Below, one piece after another: positions 43,466 through 52,502 of a DNA stretch of 53,996 bases. The DNA is from Chloroflexota bacterium (GTDB lineage: Bacteria; Chloroflexota; Ktedonobacteria; Ktedonobacterales; Ktedonobacteraceae): assembly GCA_902810755.1 (NCBI GenBank), contig CADDYT010000028.1:1-53996 (forward strand), given 5' to 3'. Position 1 is the first letter of the stretch. Every line of letters begins with the position of its first letter. The position numbers and the translations under genes are program-made. The notes beneath the pieces were generated by a model, which worked only from the letters and a program-made list of their open reading frames with translations, searched no databases and had not been told where the DNA came from.

Positions 43466-44335
43466 ATGTTGAAGATTACAGCGTATTATAGCCCTGAGAC
43501 GGTGGAGGAAGCGGTAGCTTTGCTGGCCGGGGAGGGGCGTACTGTGATTGCGGGGGGCACCGATCTGCTGGTGAACCCGCGCTACATGGTGGGTGTGCGC
43601 GAGGTGGTGGATATCCGGCGGCTGGGATTGGCGTATATTCGCGTGGAGGACGGCTGGCTGCGCATTGGGGCAGGGGCCACAATGCGTATGGTGGCGCAAC
43701 ATCCCGTCGTGCAGGAACTGGCGAACGGCATTCTGGCGCGTGGCGCGGCAGTATGCGGCTCCCCCAATATCCGCAATATGGCGACGCTGGCGGGCAATGT
43801 CGCCTCCGCACTGCCCTCGGCAGACACGCCGCCCGCGCTGCTGGCGCTGAACGCGCAGGCCCTGCTGGTCGGCACAGGGGGCGAACGGCTGGTGCCGCTT
43901 GAGCAGTTTTTCACCGGCCCGGCAAAGAGCGTGCGCGAGCGCGAACTGATTCAGGAAATCCGCATCCCCCTGGACGAAACCGTGCAGGGCGGCTTCTACA
44001 AAATTGGCCGTACCGCCGAGGATATCTCCCTTGTCAATGCCGCCGCCGCGCTCTCCATCAGGGATGGTCTGATTCGCTCGGCGCGCGTCGTGCTGGGGGC
44101 GGTCGCACCCACCCCCTTGCGCGCGGTGCGGGCCGAAGCGGCTTTGAACGGGCAACCGCCAACGGAGGAAACGCTGCAGCAGGCGGCGGAAATTGCGCGC
44201 GAGGAGGCGCGCCCGATCAGCGATCAGCGTGCCTCTGCCGATTATCGGCGCCGCATGAGCGGCGTGGCCGCCATGCGCGCGCTCAGACAGGCGGCGGGAC
44301 TGGCCCCGCGTGGAAAGGAATGGCATCATGCCTGA
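43466..44335 (+). CDS. molybdenum hydroxylase FAD-binding (medium) subunit
   Basis: A 289-residue subunit of the xanthine dehydrogenase/CO dehydrogenase family that carries electrons from the iron-sulfur subunit to FAD. Visible motifs are YYSPETVEEAVALL at the start, VIAGGTDLLVNPR (FAD phosphate loop) and GSPNIRNMATLAGNVASALP (second FAD loop), then the C-terminal CoxM-type domain. The frame is open from GTG 43460; ATG 43466 gives the normal family start, although both have poor ribosome sites. Its stop codon overlaps the small-subunit start by 8 bp, so the two are coupled. Electron acceptor and substrate cannot be told from this subunit. Confidence 0.88.
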   Translation: MLKITAYYSPETVEEAVALLAGEGRTVIAGGTDLLVNPRYMVGVREVVDIRRLGLAYIRVEDGWLRIGAGATMRMVAQHPVVQELANGILARGAAVCGSPNIRNMATLAGNVASALPSADTPPALLALNAQALLVGTGGERLVPLEQFFTGPAKSVRERELIQEIRIPLDETVQGGFYKIGRTAEDISLVNAAAALSIRDGLIRSARVVLGAVAPTPLRAVRAEAALNGQPPTEETLQQAAEIAREEARPISDQRASADYRRRMSGVAAMRALRQAAGLAPRGKEWHHA

Positions 44336-44804
44336 GATAGAGATTACCCTGAAGGTGAACGGACGCGCGGTGCGCTGGCGCGTGGAACCCGGCGAGACAC
44401 TGCTAGAAGCACTGCACCATCACCACCTGCAGGGAACAAAACTGATTTGCGGCACTGGCGACTGCTGCGGCTGCGGCGTCATCCTCAACGGGCGATCCGT
44501 CAATTCCTGCTGCATGCTGGCTGCGCAGGCCGATGGCGCAGACCTGCTGACCATCGAGGGGCTGGCGCGGGGCGAGAAGCTGCATCCCATTCAGGAAGCC
44601 TTCGCCGAAGAGGGCGCGGCACAGTGCGGCTATTGCACGCCCGGCTTCATCATGCGCGCCTACGCCTTCCTGCAGGAACACCCGCAGCCAACCGAGGCCG
44701 AGGTGAGAGCAGCCCTCGCCGGCAATATCTGTCGCTGCACCGGCTACGTCAAACCGGTAGCCGCCGTGCTGAAAGCAGCAGAGCTGATGCAGGCGGCGGA
44801 ATAA
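44328..44804 (+). CDS. molybdenum hydroxylase [2Fe-2S] (small) subunit
   Basis: A 158-residue subunit with both iron-sulfur centres. The plant-ferredoxin type cluster uses Cys41, Cys46, Cys49 and Cys61 (CGTGDCCGCGVILNG then SCC). The second uses Cys100, Cys103, Cys135 and Cys137 (CGYCTPGF, ICRCTGY). An extra Cys47 is unusual. GGAAAGGA before ATG 44328 fixes the start within the end of the FAD-subunit gene. Electrons pass from the molybdenum subunit through these clusters to FAD. Confidence 0.92.
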   Translation: MPEIEITLKVNGRAVRWRVEPGETLLEALHHHHLQGTKLICGTGDCCGCGVILNGRSVNSCCMLAAQADGADLLTIEGLARGEKLHPIQEAFAEEGAAQCGYCTPGFIMRAYAFLQEHPQPTEAEVRAALAGNICRCTGYVKPVAAVLKAAELMQAAE

Positions 44805-44809
44805 ACCGC

Positions 44810-44838
44810 TTGTGTCTTGAAAACGTGCATGTTATGAT
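44810..44838 (+). promoter_or_regulatory. weak internal promoter before the large subunit
   Basis: TTGTGT (44810-44815), 17 bp, TATGAT (44833-44838), in the 70-bp gap before ATG 44875. It may be coincidental; cotranscription with the upstream subunits is equally likely. Confidence 0.3.
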
Positions 44839-44874
44839 GCAGTGAAAAGTAGAGGCTAGAAAACACCGATTCTT

Positions 44875-47280
44875 ATGCAGAGCGACTATTACGAACCTGG
44901 AAGCGGCAATATTGCTGACGCGGCTCACCAGGCGGCACGCCAGCGAGCGCGCACGCGCGTGGTGGGTCAGAAGGAGCGGCGCGTGGATGCGCGCCCCCTG
45001 GTGACGGGCGCGCCTGTCTATGCCTCCGAATTTGAGCAGCCAAATATGCTGCATGCTCGCATTCTGCACTCGCCGCACGCCCACGCCAACATCGTGCGCA
45101 TCGACAAGAGCAAGGCGCTGGCGCTGCCGGGCGTGCATGCCGTCCTGACCTGGGAAGATGTTCCCCGCGTCCCTCACAGCACCGCCGGCCAGCCCTACCC
45201 GGAACCATCGCCCTATGATACATATTTGCTAGATAACCGCGTGCGCTACGTGGGCGACTGGGTGGCCTTTGTGGCGGCGGAGACGGAGGCCATCGCCGAA
45301 GAGGCGCTGGGCCTGATCGACGTTGAGTACGAAGTTCTGCCCGCCGTCTTTGACCCGCTGGAGGCGATGCAGGAGGGCGCGCCGCAGTTGCACGAGCCGG
45401 ATGTTACCCATCCCAATGCCGTCAATAACTTCGGCAATATCTACGACGCCGCCCACAACATCGCCGCCCATGAAGTGATTGAGCGCGGCGATTTCCAGGC
45501 CGCCATGCGCGAAGCAGATCTCATCGTCGAGGGCGAGTATCGCGTCCCCTGGATCTCGCATGCCGTGCTGGAACCCCATGTCTGCGTGGCCTACCTCGAC
45601 GGCTACGACCGGCTGATTGTGGTCAGCAGCACGCAGGTTCCCTATCACACGCGGCGCCAGCTTGCCGCCGTGCTGCAAATGCCGATCTCGCGCATTCGCG
45701 TGGTCAAGCCGCGCGTGGGCGGCGGCTTCGGCAGCAAGCAGGAGATGCTGCTGGAGCCGGTGGCCGCCATTCTGGCCCTCAAGACACGCCAGCCGGTACG
45801 CATCGCCTACAGCCGCCAGGAAGAATTTACGGCGGCGCGCTTCCGCCATCCCATGATTATACGCATGCGCAGCGGCGTCAGGCGCGACGGCACGCTGCTC
45901 GCTATCTCCATGCACTCGATTGGCAACGCGGGCGCCTATGGCACGCATAGCTTCACCGTCACGCGCAGCACGGGCCACAAAACGCTCTGCCTCTATCGCG
46001 CGAAGGCGTATAAATTCCAGGCCGATGCCGTCTATACCAACCTGCCCATCACTGGCGCCATGCGCGGCTATGGCGCGCCACAGGGCTTCTACGCGCTGGA
46101 ATCGCATATCGACGAGATCGCGCATCGGCTCGGCATGGACCCGCTGGAATTCCGACGCAAGAACCACGTGCAGAAGGGCGACTGGGACCCGATGGAGGGC
46201 GAGGAGGTAGATGGCGTCTTTCACTCCAAACGCCAGTTCCGCTCCTGCGGCTTGCCGCAGTGCCTGGAACGAGGCGCGGCAGCTTTCGGCTGGTACGAGC
46301 CGTTTGATCGCGGCGACGGCAAACCGATCCGGCGCGGGCGCGGCATGGCAACGGCTATGCAGGGCAGTGGCGTCGCCAGCTTCGAGCTGGGCGGAGCGTC
46401 CATCAAACTGAATGAGGATGGCTCATTCAACGTGATGACCGGGGCTACCGACATCGGGCAGGGCAGCGACACCGTGCTGGGGCAGATTGCCGCCGAGGCG
46501 CTGGGCGTCGGCATGGACAAGATCATCATGCACTCGGCGGACACCGATTCCAGCGTCTTCGACTACGGCTCGTATGCCTCCAGCACAACGTATATCAGCG
46601 GCGGCGGCGTCAAAGTGGCAGCGGAGCGCGTGCGCCAGCAGATACTGGAAGTGGCCGGCGACCTGCTGGACTGCTCGCCCGAAGATATGTCGATTGTCGA
46701 TGGCGTGATCTACACGCCGAAAGGAGCAAGCAATCTGACCGTCGCCGATATCGCTAACGAGACGCTCTACGGCAAGCACCGACAGCAGATCATGGCGAAG
46801 GGCGATTTCTGGACGGAGGACTCGCCTGCGCCCTTCTTTGCGCAGTTCGTCGAGGTCGAGGTAGACACCGAGACGGGCCAGGTGCGCGTGACGCGGGCGG
46901 TCAACGCGCTCGATCTGGGCAAGGCTATCAACCCCACCCTGGCAACAGGGCAGGTCGAGGGGGCCGTCACGATGGCCCTGGGCTACGCGCTGAGCGAAGA
47001 GTTGAAGTTCGACGAGCAGGGCCGCGTGCGCAATCCCGGCTTCGTCGACTACAAAGTCATGTCGACGCTGGATATGCCGCAGATGACGACCATTCTGATA
47101 GAAGATACTGAATATACGGGGCCGTTCGGCGCGAAGTCAGCCGGCGAAGTGCCGACCAATGGCATGGGGCCAGCCGTCGCCAACGCGGTCTATGATGCCC
47201 TCGGCGTGCGCATACGCAGCCTGCCCATCACGCCGGAAAAAATTTTGCAGGCACTGGACAACCTGAAATCTCAACAATAA
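44875..47280 (+). CDS. molybdenum hydroxylase large (molybdopterin-binding) subunit
   Basis: An 801-residue catalytic subunit of the xanthine dehydrogenase family. VVGQKERRVDARPLVTGAPVY opens the N-terminal domain, and RVVKPRVGGGFGSKQ and GAMRGYGAPQGFYALE lie near the active site. The catalytic Glu758 is in GAKSAGEVPTNG. The active-site loop is neither the AYxCSFR of form I CO dehydrogenase nor AYRGAGR of form II, so oxidation of CO is unlikely; an N-heterocycle or aldehyde is more probable. No maturation gene (MocA/CoxF type) lies in the window. The start at ATG 44875 has a modest ribosome site. Order FAD, 2Fe-2S, Mo matches the usual cox-like layout. Confidence 0.9.
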   Translation: MQSDYYEPGSGNIADAAHQAARQRARTRVVGQKERRVDARPLVTGAPVYASEFEQPNMLHARILHSPHAHANIVRIDKSKALALPGVHAVLTWEDVPRVPHSTAGQPYPEPSPYDTYLLDNRVRYVGDWVAFVAAETEAIAEEALGLIDVEYEVLPAVFDPLEAMQEGAPQLHEPDVTHPNAVNNFGNIYDAAHNIAAHEVIERGDFQAAMREADLIVEGEYRVPWISHAVLEPHVCVAYLDGYDRLIVVSSTQVPYHTRRQLAAVLQMPISRIRVVKPRVGGGFGSKQEMLLEPVAAILALKTRQPVRIAYSRQEEFTAARFRHPMIIRMRSGVRRDGTLLAISMHSIGNAGAYGTHSFTVTRSTGHKTLCLYRAKAYKFQADAVYTNLPITGAMRGYGAPQGFYALESHIDEIAHRLGMDPLEFRRKNHVQKGDWDPMEGEEVDGVFHSKRQFRSCGLPQCLERGAAAFGWYEPFDRGDGKPIRRGRGMATAMQGSGVASFELGGASIKLNEDGSFNVMTGATDIGQGSDTVLGQIAAEALGVGMDKIIMHSADTDSSVFDYGSYASSTTYISGGGVKVAAERVRQQILEVAGDLLDCSPEDMSIVDGVIYTPKGASNLTVADIANETLYGKHRQQIMAKGDFWTEDSPAPFFAQFVEVEVDTETGQVRVTRAVNALDLGKAINPTLATGQVEGAVTMALGYALSEELKFDEQGRVRNPGFVDYKVMSTLDMPQMTTILIEDTEYTGPFGAKSAGEVPTNGMGPAVANAVYDALGVRIRSLPITPEKILQALDNLKSQQ

Positions 47281-47312
47281 TTTCGTAATGTGGAAAGTGA
47301 GTAGCACAGCTC

Positions 47313-47996
47313 ATGGCGGATGAAGATATTGCAACGGCCTATTTGCTGATTCAACGCGGGCCGCAGGCAGGGAAACGTGTTGAGCTGTGGAAAGATTGCA
47401 CAACTATCGGACGCAGCCGCCAGTGTGACATCTTTCTGGAAGATATTACTGTTCATCGCAAGCAGGCCAGCATTCTTTTCTCCCCCATGGGCTTCGTGCT
47501 ACGCGACGATCATGGCAGCGGCGATAGCTTTGTCAACGGCAGGCCTGTGCGCGAACAGGTTCTCAGGGACGGCGACCGTCTCACCTTCGGCAATACCGAA
47601 CTCATCTTCTATGCCCATGAAGGCACGCGGCCCTTCCAGCTTGCCACCTCACGCGGGCGCGAATCGCATCGCAGGAAAAAACAGGACCCCAGCGCAAGCA
47701 CCATTGGCAGGCTGGAAATCAGCAGCCTGTACGGAGCAGGACGCCGCTTTGATCTCCTGCCGGAAACGACCATCGGGCGCAGCAGCGATTGCTCTATCTT
47801 CATGGAAGACCTGACCGTCAGCCGCGAGCATGCCATTATTCGCCTGCTGCCCGATGGCACCTATGAGATAGAGGACCAGCACTCTGCCACCGGCACCTTT
47901 GTCAACGGCGTCCAGATTCAACGCTATCGTCTTATTGAGGGAGATGTGATCCAGATCGGAGCCAGCACGTTTACTTTCAGGCGCTCGCGTTCTTGA
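47313..47996 (+). CDS. protein with two FHA domains
   Basis: A 227-residue protein made of two forkhead-associated domains, which bind phosphothreonine peptides. The first (about 10-100) has TIGRSRQCDIFLEDITV, and the second (about 130-225) has TIGRSSDCSIFMEDLTVSREHAII. The two are similar, indicating internal duplication; a basic linker (about 113-128) joins them. No other domain or membrane segment is present, so it is an adaptor. Phosphorylated partners may come from the Ser/Thr kinase of 34777-36552, although the two are not adjacent. Its 3' end overlaps the convergent NadD-like gene by 20 bp. Confidence 0.88.
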   Translation: MADEDIATAYLLIQRGPQAGKRVELWKDCTTIGRSRQCDIFLEDITVHRKQASILFSPMGFVLRDDHGSGDSFVNGRPVREQVLRDGDRLTFGNTELIFYAHEGTRPFQLATSRGRESHRRKKQDPSASTIGRLEISSLYGAGRRFDLLPETTIGRSSDCSIFMEDLTVSREHAIIRLLPDGTYEIEDQHSATGTFVNGVQIQRYRLIEGDVIQIGASTFTFRRSRS

Positions 47997-48816
47997 GCAA
48001 CTGCTGTAAAGCTTTGACACGCTCGCCGTAATAATCCCGCTCCGTGCCATCCGGCAGACGTGTGGGCGGCTCGTAAGCATGGGTGGTGCGTATGAACTCC
48101 TCGACTTCCGGCGGCACGTCGCTGCGGTGCGCTTCCAGGTGCTGACGCACACTCGTCGAAGAGACATTGCGATAGGCGCGGCTGAGCGGCAGTTCGTGGA
48201 TAAAAGGGGCAAACATCCGGTTCTCCGGTCGGTTCAGTAGCTCCGCCAGTTGCTCGGCCCCGCCCTTGCCGCGCGGCGCCACCAGCAACTGCGCCAGGCT
48301 GAACAACTCTTTCAGCGCGGCATTGCGATCTTTATAGTATCGCTCATCCAGTATCTGCACAATCTTGTCGAAGCCGATCAGGAAAAATACCTCCCTTACT
48401 GCCGGAAACGAAACGCGCACCGCCTCGGCCTGCTCCACGTACAATCCGCGATTGAAGAGCATAATGCCCGTGTACGGCAGTTCCTTTTGCAGCACCTCAC
48501 TGAGCAGCAGCACGCGGTCAAGCAGCAACGGACGCTCGACCGCTTCCTTATCGACCGTCACCTTGCTGAAGGCCGCATACACCAGCATCGGTGCGTGCTG
48601 GTTCGCGTATCGCCAGGCCTGCCGCAACATACCCAGATGCGCTTTCGTCGGCGGGTTAAACGCGCCGGGAAAGACAATAATAGACCCGCGCGGCTGCGGC
48701 GAGTCTGGAACCACGACCGCCCGCGGCGGCGCAGCAGGGTCTAGCTGATTCAACAACGCCTGAATTTGCCGTAGCCGCGCTATCGTCTGCTCAGAAACCG
48801 GGAAGGATACGTCCAT
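47977..48816 (-). CDS. NadD-like nicotinamide/nicotinate nucleotidylyltransferase family protein
   Basis: A 279-residue protein of the nucleotidylyltransferase alpha/beta phosphodiesterase superfamily. IVFPGAFNPPTKAHL (residues 47-61) is a variant of the GxFDPxHxGH motif; the glycine before the second His (His60) is replaced by alanine. NVSSTSVR near residue 215 is the second ATP-binding motif (ISSTxxR). A ~45-residue N-terminal and a C-terminal extension are unlike the ~200-residue NadD. It may make NAD or a related adenylated product; the altered first motif leaves activity uncertain. ATG 48816 has AGGAG very close upstream. It is convergent with the FHA gene. Confidence 0.7.
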   Translation of the reverse strand: MDVSFPVSEQTIARLRQIQALLNQLDPAAPPRAVVVPDSPQPRGSIIVFPGAFNPPTKAHLGMLRQAWRYANQHAPMLVYAAFSKVTVDKEAVERPLLLDRVLLLSEVLQKELPYTGIMLFNRGLYVEQAEAVRVSFPAVREVFFLIGFDKIVQILDERYYKDRNAALKELFSLAQLLVAPRGKGGAEQLAELLNRPENRMFAPFIHELPLSRAYRNVSSTSVRQHLEAHRSDVPPEVEEFIRTTHAYEPPTRLPDGTERDYYGERVKALQQLLKNASA

Positions 48817-49339
48817 ACTCCTATTGTAGCACAGAGGAGACCAGAGACGACAAAATCTGGCTCTTCATTTGCTCCCTTCTTGCTAGAAATAGCCCCCCTG
48901 CCCTTTGTATACGAGCGTCGCATTGATCCTTCTTTTGCTCCATCCATATATGATATACTTATTCTATTAAATTTCCTTTAACGCAAGATAAATATACCTT
49001 TATGGGAATATTAACCAGCCTTTTCTCTCAATTTATGTAGATAATATCCATAACATCGTTTTTTTGCTGTATGACTCATCCATTGTATTTTCCATCCGCT
49101 GCCTGTTACACTGAGATCAGAAGGTTCTTATACAGAACTATGAGAGCTTTTACCATCCTCTGCTCCATACTTGAGATTAATTACGGTAACGCAACGTAGT
49201 ATAGACATACATGGCCGGTTTCGTCATTTGTGGCGAAGCTGAAGCGTAATGTATTACATATTTTATGTGTAATACATCTATTTATCGTTTGTCAATCCCT
49301 TTAGCCTTTCAGCCTGTTCGGGCAATGGAGGTATCCGGC
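48817..49339. other. AT-rich intergenic region between divergent genes
   Basis: About 520 bp, clearly more AT-rich than the neighbouring genes, between the NadD-like gene (minus) and the ABC operon (plus). Apart from the inverted repeat at 49250-49278 and a lone TATACT at 48954-48959 without a good -35, I find no gene, RNA or promoter that I can support. Confidence 0.6.
49250..49278. promoter_or_regulatory. operator-like inverted repeat of the ABC operon
   Basis: ATGTATTACA (49250-49259) and TGTAATACAT (49269-49278) are perfect 10-bp inverted complements with a 9-bp spacer, 62 bp before ATG 49340. The left half is also part of GTAATGTATTAC. A dimeric repressor or activator site is likely. 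Confidence 0.55.
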
Positions 49340-50533
49340 ATGAACAACGAAGAATTTGAACTATTTCAGAAGCTGCTCGCACCACAGAGTCGGCGCGACT
49401 TTCTGAGGCGGGCCGGGGCGCTCGGCCTCTCCGGGGCGGCGCTCTCCGCTTTTCTGGAGGCATGTGGCAATAGCAGTTCCACATCGGGGTCGGGTTCGAG
49501 CGTCAACATGGCAGGCCCGATTGACATGCAGACGCTGATCACGAATGCGAAGAAAGAGGGTCAGTTGCAGGCCATCGGCATCCCGCCTGAGTGGGCCGAT
49601 TACAAGGATATCCTGGCGGGCTACACCAGCAGCTATGGTATCCCCATCTCCTATCAGGCAGAGGCAGAGTATTCGTCGGCGCAGGAACTGGAAGTCTTCA
49701 AGAACTCGATTCACCACCCGCACGGCGACATCGGCGACGTGGGCTTCTCCTTCGGCCCCAAAGCCATCCAGCAGGGGCTGATTACGCCCTATATCCACTC
49801 GAAATGGGCGGATATCCCGGCCAACCTGAAGGATCCGAAGGGCTACTGGTGTACGGAATACTGGGGCGCGCAAGCCTTCGTCGTCAATACGGACAAGGTG
49901 AAGCAGATACCCGCCAGCTTCCAGGACCTGCTCAACCCGGCCTACAAGAACATGATCGGTATCGATGGCGACCCGCGCCAGGCAACAGATGCCTTCATGG
50001 CCGTCTTCTCGGCGGCGCTGGCCAACGGCGGCAGCCTGGATAACATCCAGCCCGGCATCGATTTCTTTGCGAGATTGAAGAAGGCTGGCAACTTCACCTC
50101 GGCCCGTTCCAGCATCGCCAACATCACCACCGGCGAAGTCGCCATTGCTATCATGTGGGACTATCTGGGCCTGGGCTTCCGCGACCAGCTGGCCGGCAAA
50201 CCCAATATCCAGGTCGTCATCCCATCCGATGGCTCGCTGGCCGGGCCGTATGTCTCCATCGTGAACAAGACGGCGCCGCACCCCTTCGCCGCCCGCCTGT
50301 GGATTGAGTACATCTTCTCGGACGCGGGGCAACTGGACTACCTGAAGGGCTACGCGCACCCGGCTCGCTACCAGGTGCTGGTCAACCAGAACAAGGTGCC
50401 TGCTGATCTGGCCTCAAAACTGCCGCCCGCTTCGCAGTACGCGAACGTCAAGTTCGTCACCGACCAGACGCAGCTGGCCAACGCCACGCAAACGGTCTCG
50501 CAGAACTGGGCATCGCAGGTGCTGGGGCAGTAA
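49340..50533 (+). CDS. Tat-exported lipoprotein, ABC solute-binding protein
   Basis: A 397-residue binding protein of the family 1 extracellular type. SRRDFLRRAGALGL (from residue 17) is a twin-arginine export signal, and LEACG places the lipid-carrying cysteine at Cys42, so it is folded before export and membrane-attached. The mature part resembles the iron/thiamin/phosphonate/polyamine binding-protein group (AfuA/PotD-like). GGAGGT seven bases before ATG 49340 defines the start; frames open from 49265 are longer but unlikely. It heads a four-gene ABC uptake operon under an operator-like repeat. Substrate unresolved. Confidence 0.85.
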   Translation: MNNEEFELFQKLLAPQSRRDFLRRAGALGLSGAALSAFLEACGNSSSTSGSGSSVNMAGPIDMQTLITNAKKEGQLQAIGIPPEWADYKDILAGYTSSYGIPISYQAEAEYSSAQELEVFKNSIHHPHGDIGDVGFSFGPKAIQQGLITPYIHSKWADIPANLKDPKGYWCTEYWGAQAFVVNTDKVKQIPASFQDLLNPAYKNMIGIDGDPRQATDAFMAVFSAALANGGSLDNIQPGIDFFARLKKAGNFTSARSSIANITTGEVAIAIMWDYLGLGFRDQLAGKPNIQVVIPSDGSLAGPYVSIVNKTAPHPFAARLWIEYIFSDAGQLDYLKGYAHPARYQVLVNQNKVPADLASKLPPASQYANVKFVTDQTQLANATQTVSQNWASQVLGQ

Positions 50534-50644
50534 TTTCACGGTAAGCAGTGCCTCAGATAGTGTATAATGGGGGTCATTGCAGGGATAGAATCACAAACAT
50601 TTCCCCGCAATGATCCCATTCTTATGTTTACAGGAGGTGGCGCG

Positions 50645-51595
50645 ATGCAACAACAGATAGCCGGGGGGCAAATCAGCGACATTGCTACCGGCGCCAGAAC
50701 GGCACCAGGGAGCCGGGTCGGTCGCCTGCGCGGAGTAAATTGGAGCTATACGCTGACAAGCTGGCTCGGGCTGGTGCCTTTTCTCCTCTTCTGCCTGCTC
50801 TTTGAACTCTTGCCCGCGCTGATCATCGTCTTTGGCAGTTTGAGCGATAGCAATAGCGGGGCGCTGACGCTCAATAACTACCAGCGCATGCTTTCCCAGG
50901 CGCAGAATATCCACGCTTTTGAAACCAGCATTGCGCTCTCGCTCGTCACGGCCCTGATCGGCGCGATCTTCGGTTTTCTGGCATCTTACGGCGTCTATAA
51001 TCTGCGCACCGGCGCGCTGCGCAACTTCATCGTCGGCTTTTCCAGCATTGCCGCCAACTTCGCGGGCGTTCCCCTGGCCTTTGCCTTCGTCGCCACGCTG
51101 GGAGCGGAAGGCTTTATCACCGTCCTGATTCACAACTGGTTTCATGTCAATCTCTATGATATCGGCTTCAGTCTCTACACCTTCTGGGGGCTGGTGCTGG
51201 TCTACACCTATTTCCAGTTGCCATTGATGATTCTGGTGACGGTACCTGCCCTCAGCGCGCTGCGCCCGGAATGGCGGGAGGCGGCGACCAATCTGGGCGC
51301 GTCCAGCTTCACCTACTGGCGGCGCATCGCCCTGCCCATCCTCATGCCCTCGCTGATCGCGGCGGCTATGCTGCTCTTTGCCAACTCCTTCGGCGCTTAC
51401 GCCACCGCCTACGCGCTGGCGCAGGGAGCCATCAACATCGTCCCCATCCTGATCGGCTACGCGGTCGCGGGCAACGTCAACATGGATGTCGGGCTGGGCA
51501 ACGCGCTCGCCGTCGGCATGATCGTCGTACTGCTCATTGCCGTCTCGCTCTATACAACAATGGTGCGCCGCGCCAATACCTGGACGGGGAGGTGA
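50645..51595 (+). CDS. ABC transporter permease (first subunit)
   Basis: A 316-residue inner-membrane subunit with about six hydrophobic segments starting near residue 42 (WLGLVPFLLFCLLFELLPA). The EAA-type cytoplasmic loop, EWREAATNLGASSFTYWRRI, docks onto the ATPase. AGGAGGT six bases before ATG 50645 fixes the start; the frame extends to 50567 without a site. A TATAAT at 50563-50568 in the preceding 110-bp gap lacks a -35. It pairs with the permease encoded just downstream to form the channel of a CysTW-type importer. Confidence 0.88.
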   Translation: MQQQIAGGQISDIATGARTAPGSRVGRLRGVNWSYTLTSWLGLVPFLLFCLLFELLPALIIVFGSLSDSNSGALTLNNYQRMLSQAQNIHAFETSIALSLVTALIGAIFGFLASYGVYNLRTGALRNFIVGFSSIAANFAGVPLAFAFVATLGAEGFITVLIHNWFHVNLYDIGFSLYTFWGLVLVYTYFQLPLMILVTVPALSALRPEWREAATNLGASSFTYWRRIALPILMPSLIAAAMLLFANSFGAYATAYALAQGAINIVPILIGYAVAGNVNMDVGLGNALAVGMIVVLLIAVSLYTTMVRRANTWTGR

Positions 51596-51600
51596 AACAT

Positions 51601-52488
51601 ATGAGCATGCAACAGGATGTGGCGAGGCGACCCGGAGGCAGCATCTGGGCCGGGTTCGATAAGGTCTTTCTCGCGCTGGTCATCCTCTATCTGCTGGTGC
51701 CGCTGGCCGTCACACTGGTCTTTGGCCTCTCCGGCGGCAGCGGCGGCATCAGTTTCCGTACCTACCAGCAGATTTTCAGCGATCATGATTTCTCGCAGAC
51801 GCTGCTGCTTTCACTGGGGCTGGCCTTCTCGGCCACCATCCTCTCCGTCGTGCTGGTCACGCCCACTGCTTACTGGGTGCAGATGCGCCTGCCCAACGCG
51901 CGGCCTTTGATGGATGTCCTCTCGCTCGTGCCGTTCGCCGTGCCAGCCGTGCTGCTCTCGCTGGGGCTGGTCGAGGTCTACGGCTCATCCAACCCGATCA
52001 TCAACGTGGTCTCGCTGGGTCTGGTGCCGTTGTTGAGCAACGACCCCTTCAATATCGTGAATACGCCGCAGTTACTCGTCTGCGCCTATGTGATTATTTC
52101 CCTGCCGTTTGTCTATCGCCCGATTGATAACAGCCTGCGCGCCATCAATACCAGAGTGCTGACTGAGGCGGCCTACAGCCTGGGCAGCGGCTGGTGGCGC
52201 ACCTTTCTGACGATCATCCTGCCCAATATCGCCCCCGGCGTGATCAGCGCGGCCCTGCTGACCTTCTCCACCGCGATGGGTGAGTTTACCATTGCCAGCC
52301 TCTTCGGCCTCTACACCTTCCCCATCTACCTGGATGAAACCGGTCAGAGCAGCCCGTACAAAGCGGCCTCACTCTCCGTCCTCAGCTTCGTCCTGACGCT
52401 GATCTGTGTGCTGGCGATCATCCTGCTGGTGAGGCGCGTGGCGGTGGGGCCGAAGCAGGGCGAAATCGAAGTCGCGGCAGCAAAATAA
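51601..52488 (+). CDS. ABC transporter permease (second subunit)
   Basis: A 295-residue membrane subunit with six hydrophobic segments and its own EAA loop, TEAAYSLGSGWWRTFLTIIL. GGGGAGGTG precedes ATG 51601, five bases after the stop codon of the first permease. A frame extending upstream to 51271 overlaps the first permease and is not used. It resembles the PotC/CysW type of importer subunit. Confidence 0.88.
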   Translation: MSMQQDVARRPGGSIWAGFDKVFLALVILYLLVPLAVTLVFGLSGGSGGISFRTYQQIFSDHDFSQTLLLSLGLAFSATILSVVLVTPTAYWVQMRLPNARPLMDVLSLVPFAVPAVLLSLGLVEVYGSSNPIINVVSLGLVPLLSNDPFNIVNTPQLLVCAYVIISLPFVYRPIDNSLRAINTRVLTEAAYSLGSGWWRTFLTIILPNIAPGVISAALLTFSTAMGEFTIASLFGLYTFPIYLDETGQSSPYKAASLSVLSFVLTLICVLAIILLVRRVAVGPKQGEIEVAAAK

Positions 52489-52502
52489 CAAGGAGTTATA
52501 TC

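Noticed and set aside
45229..46224. Long minus-strand open frame (331 codons) opposite the molybdenum hydroxylase large subunit
   Set aside because: It is fully antisense to a clear enzyme gene, has no recognisable motif and is a by-product of GC-rich codon bias.
44875..47280. Aerobic CO dehydrogenase (CoxL)
   Set aside because: The active-site loop is RGYGAPQ-type and lacks the AYxCSFR motif of true CoxL.
49361..50359. Minus-strand frame of 332 codons opposite the binding protein
   Set aside because: Antisense to a well-supported Tat lipoprotein gene; no motif and no ribosome site.
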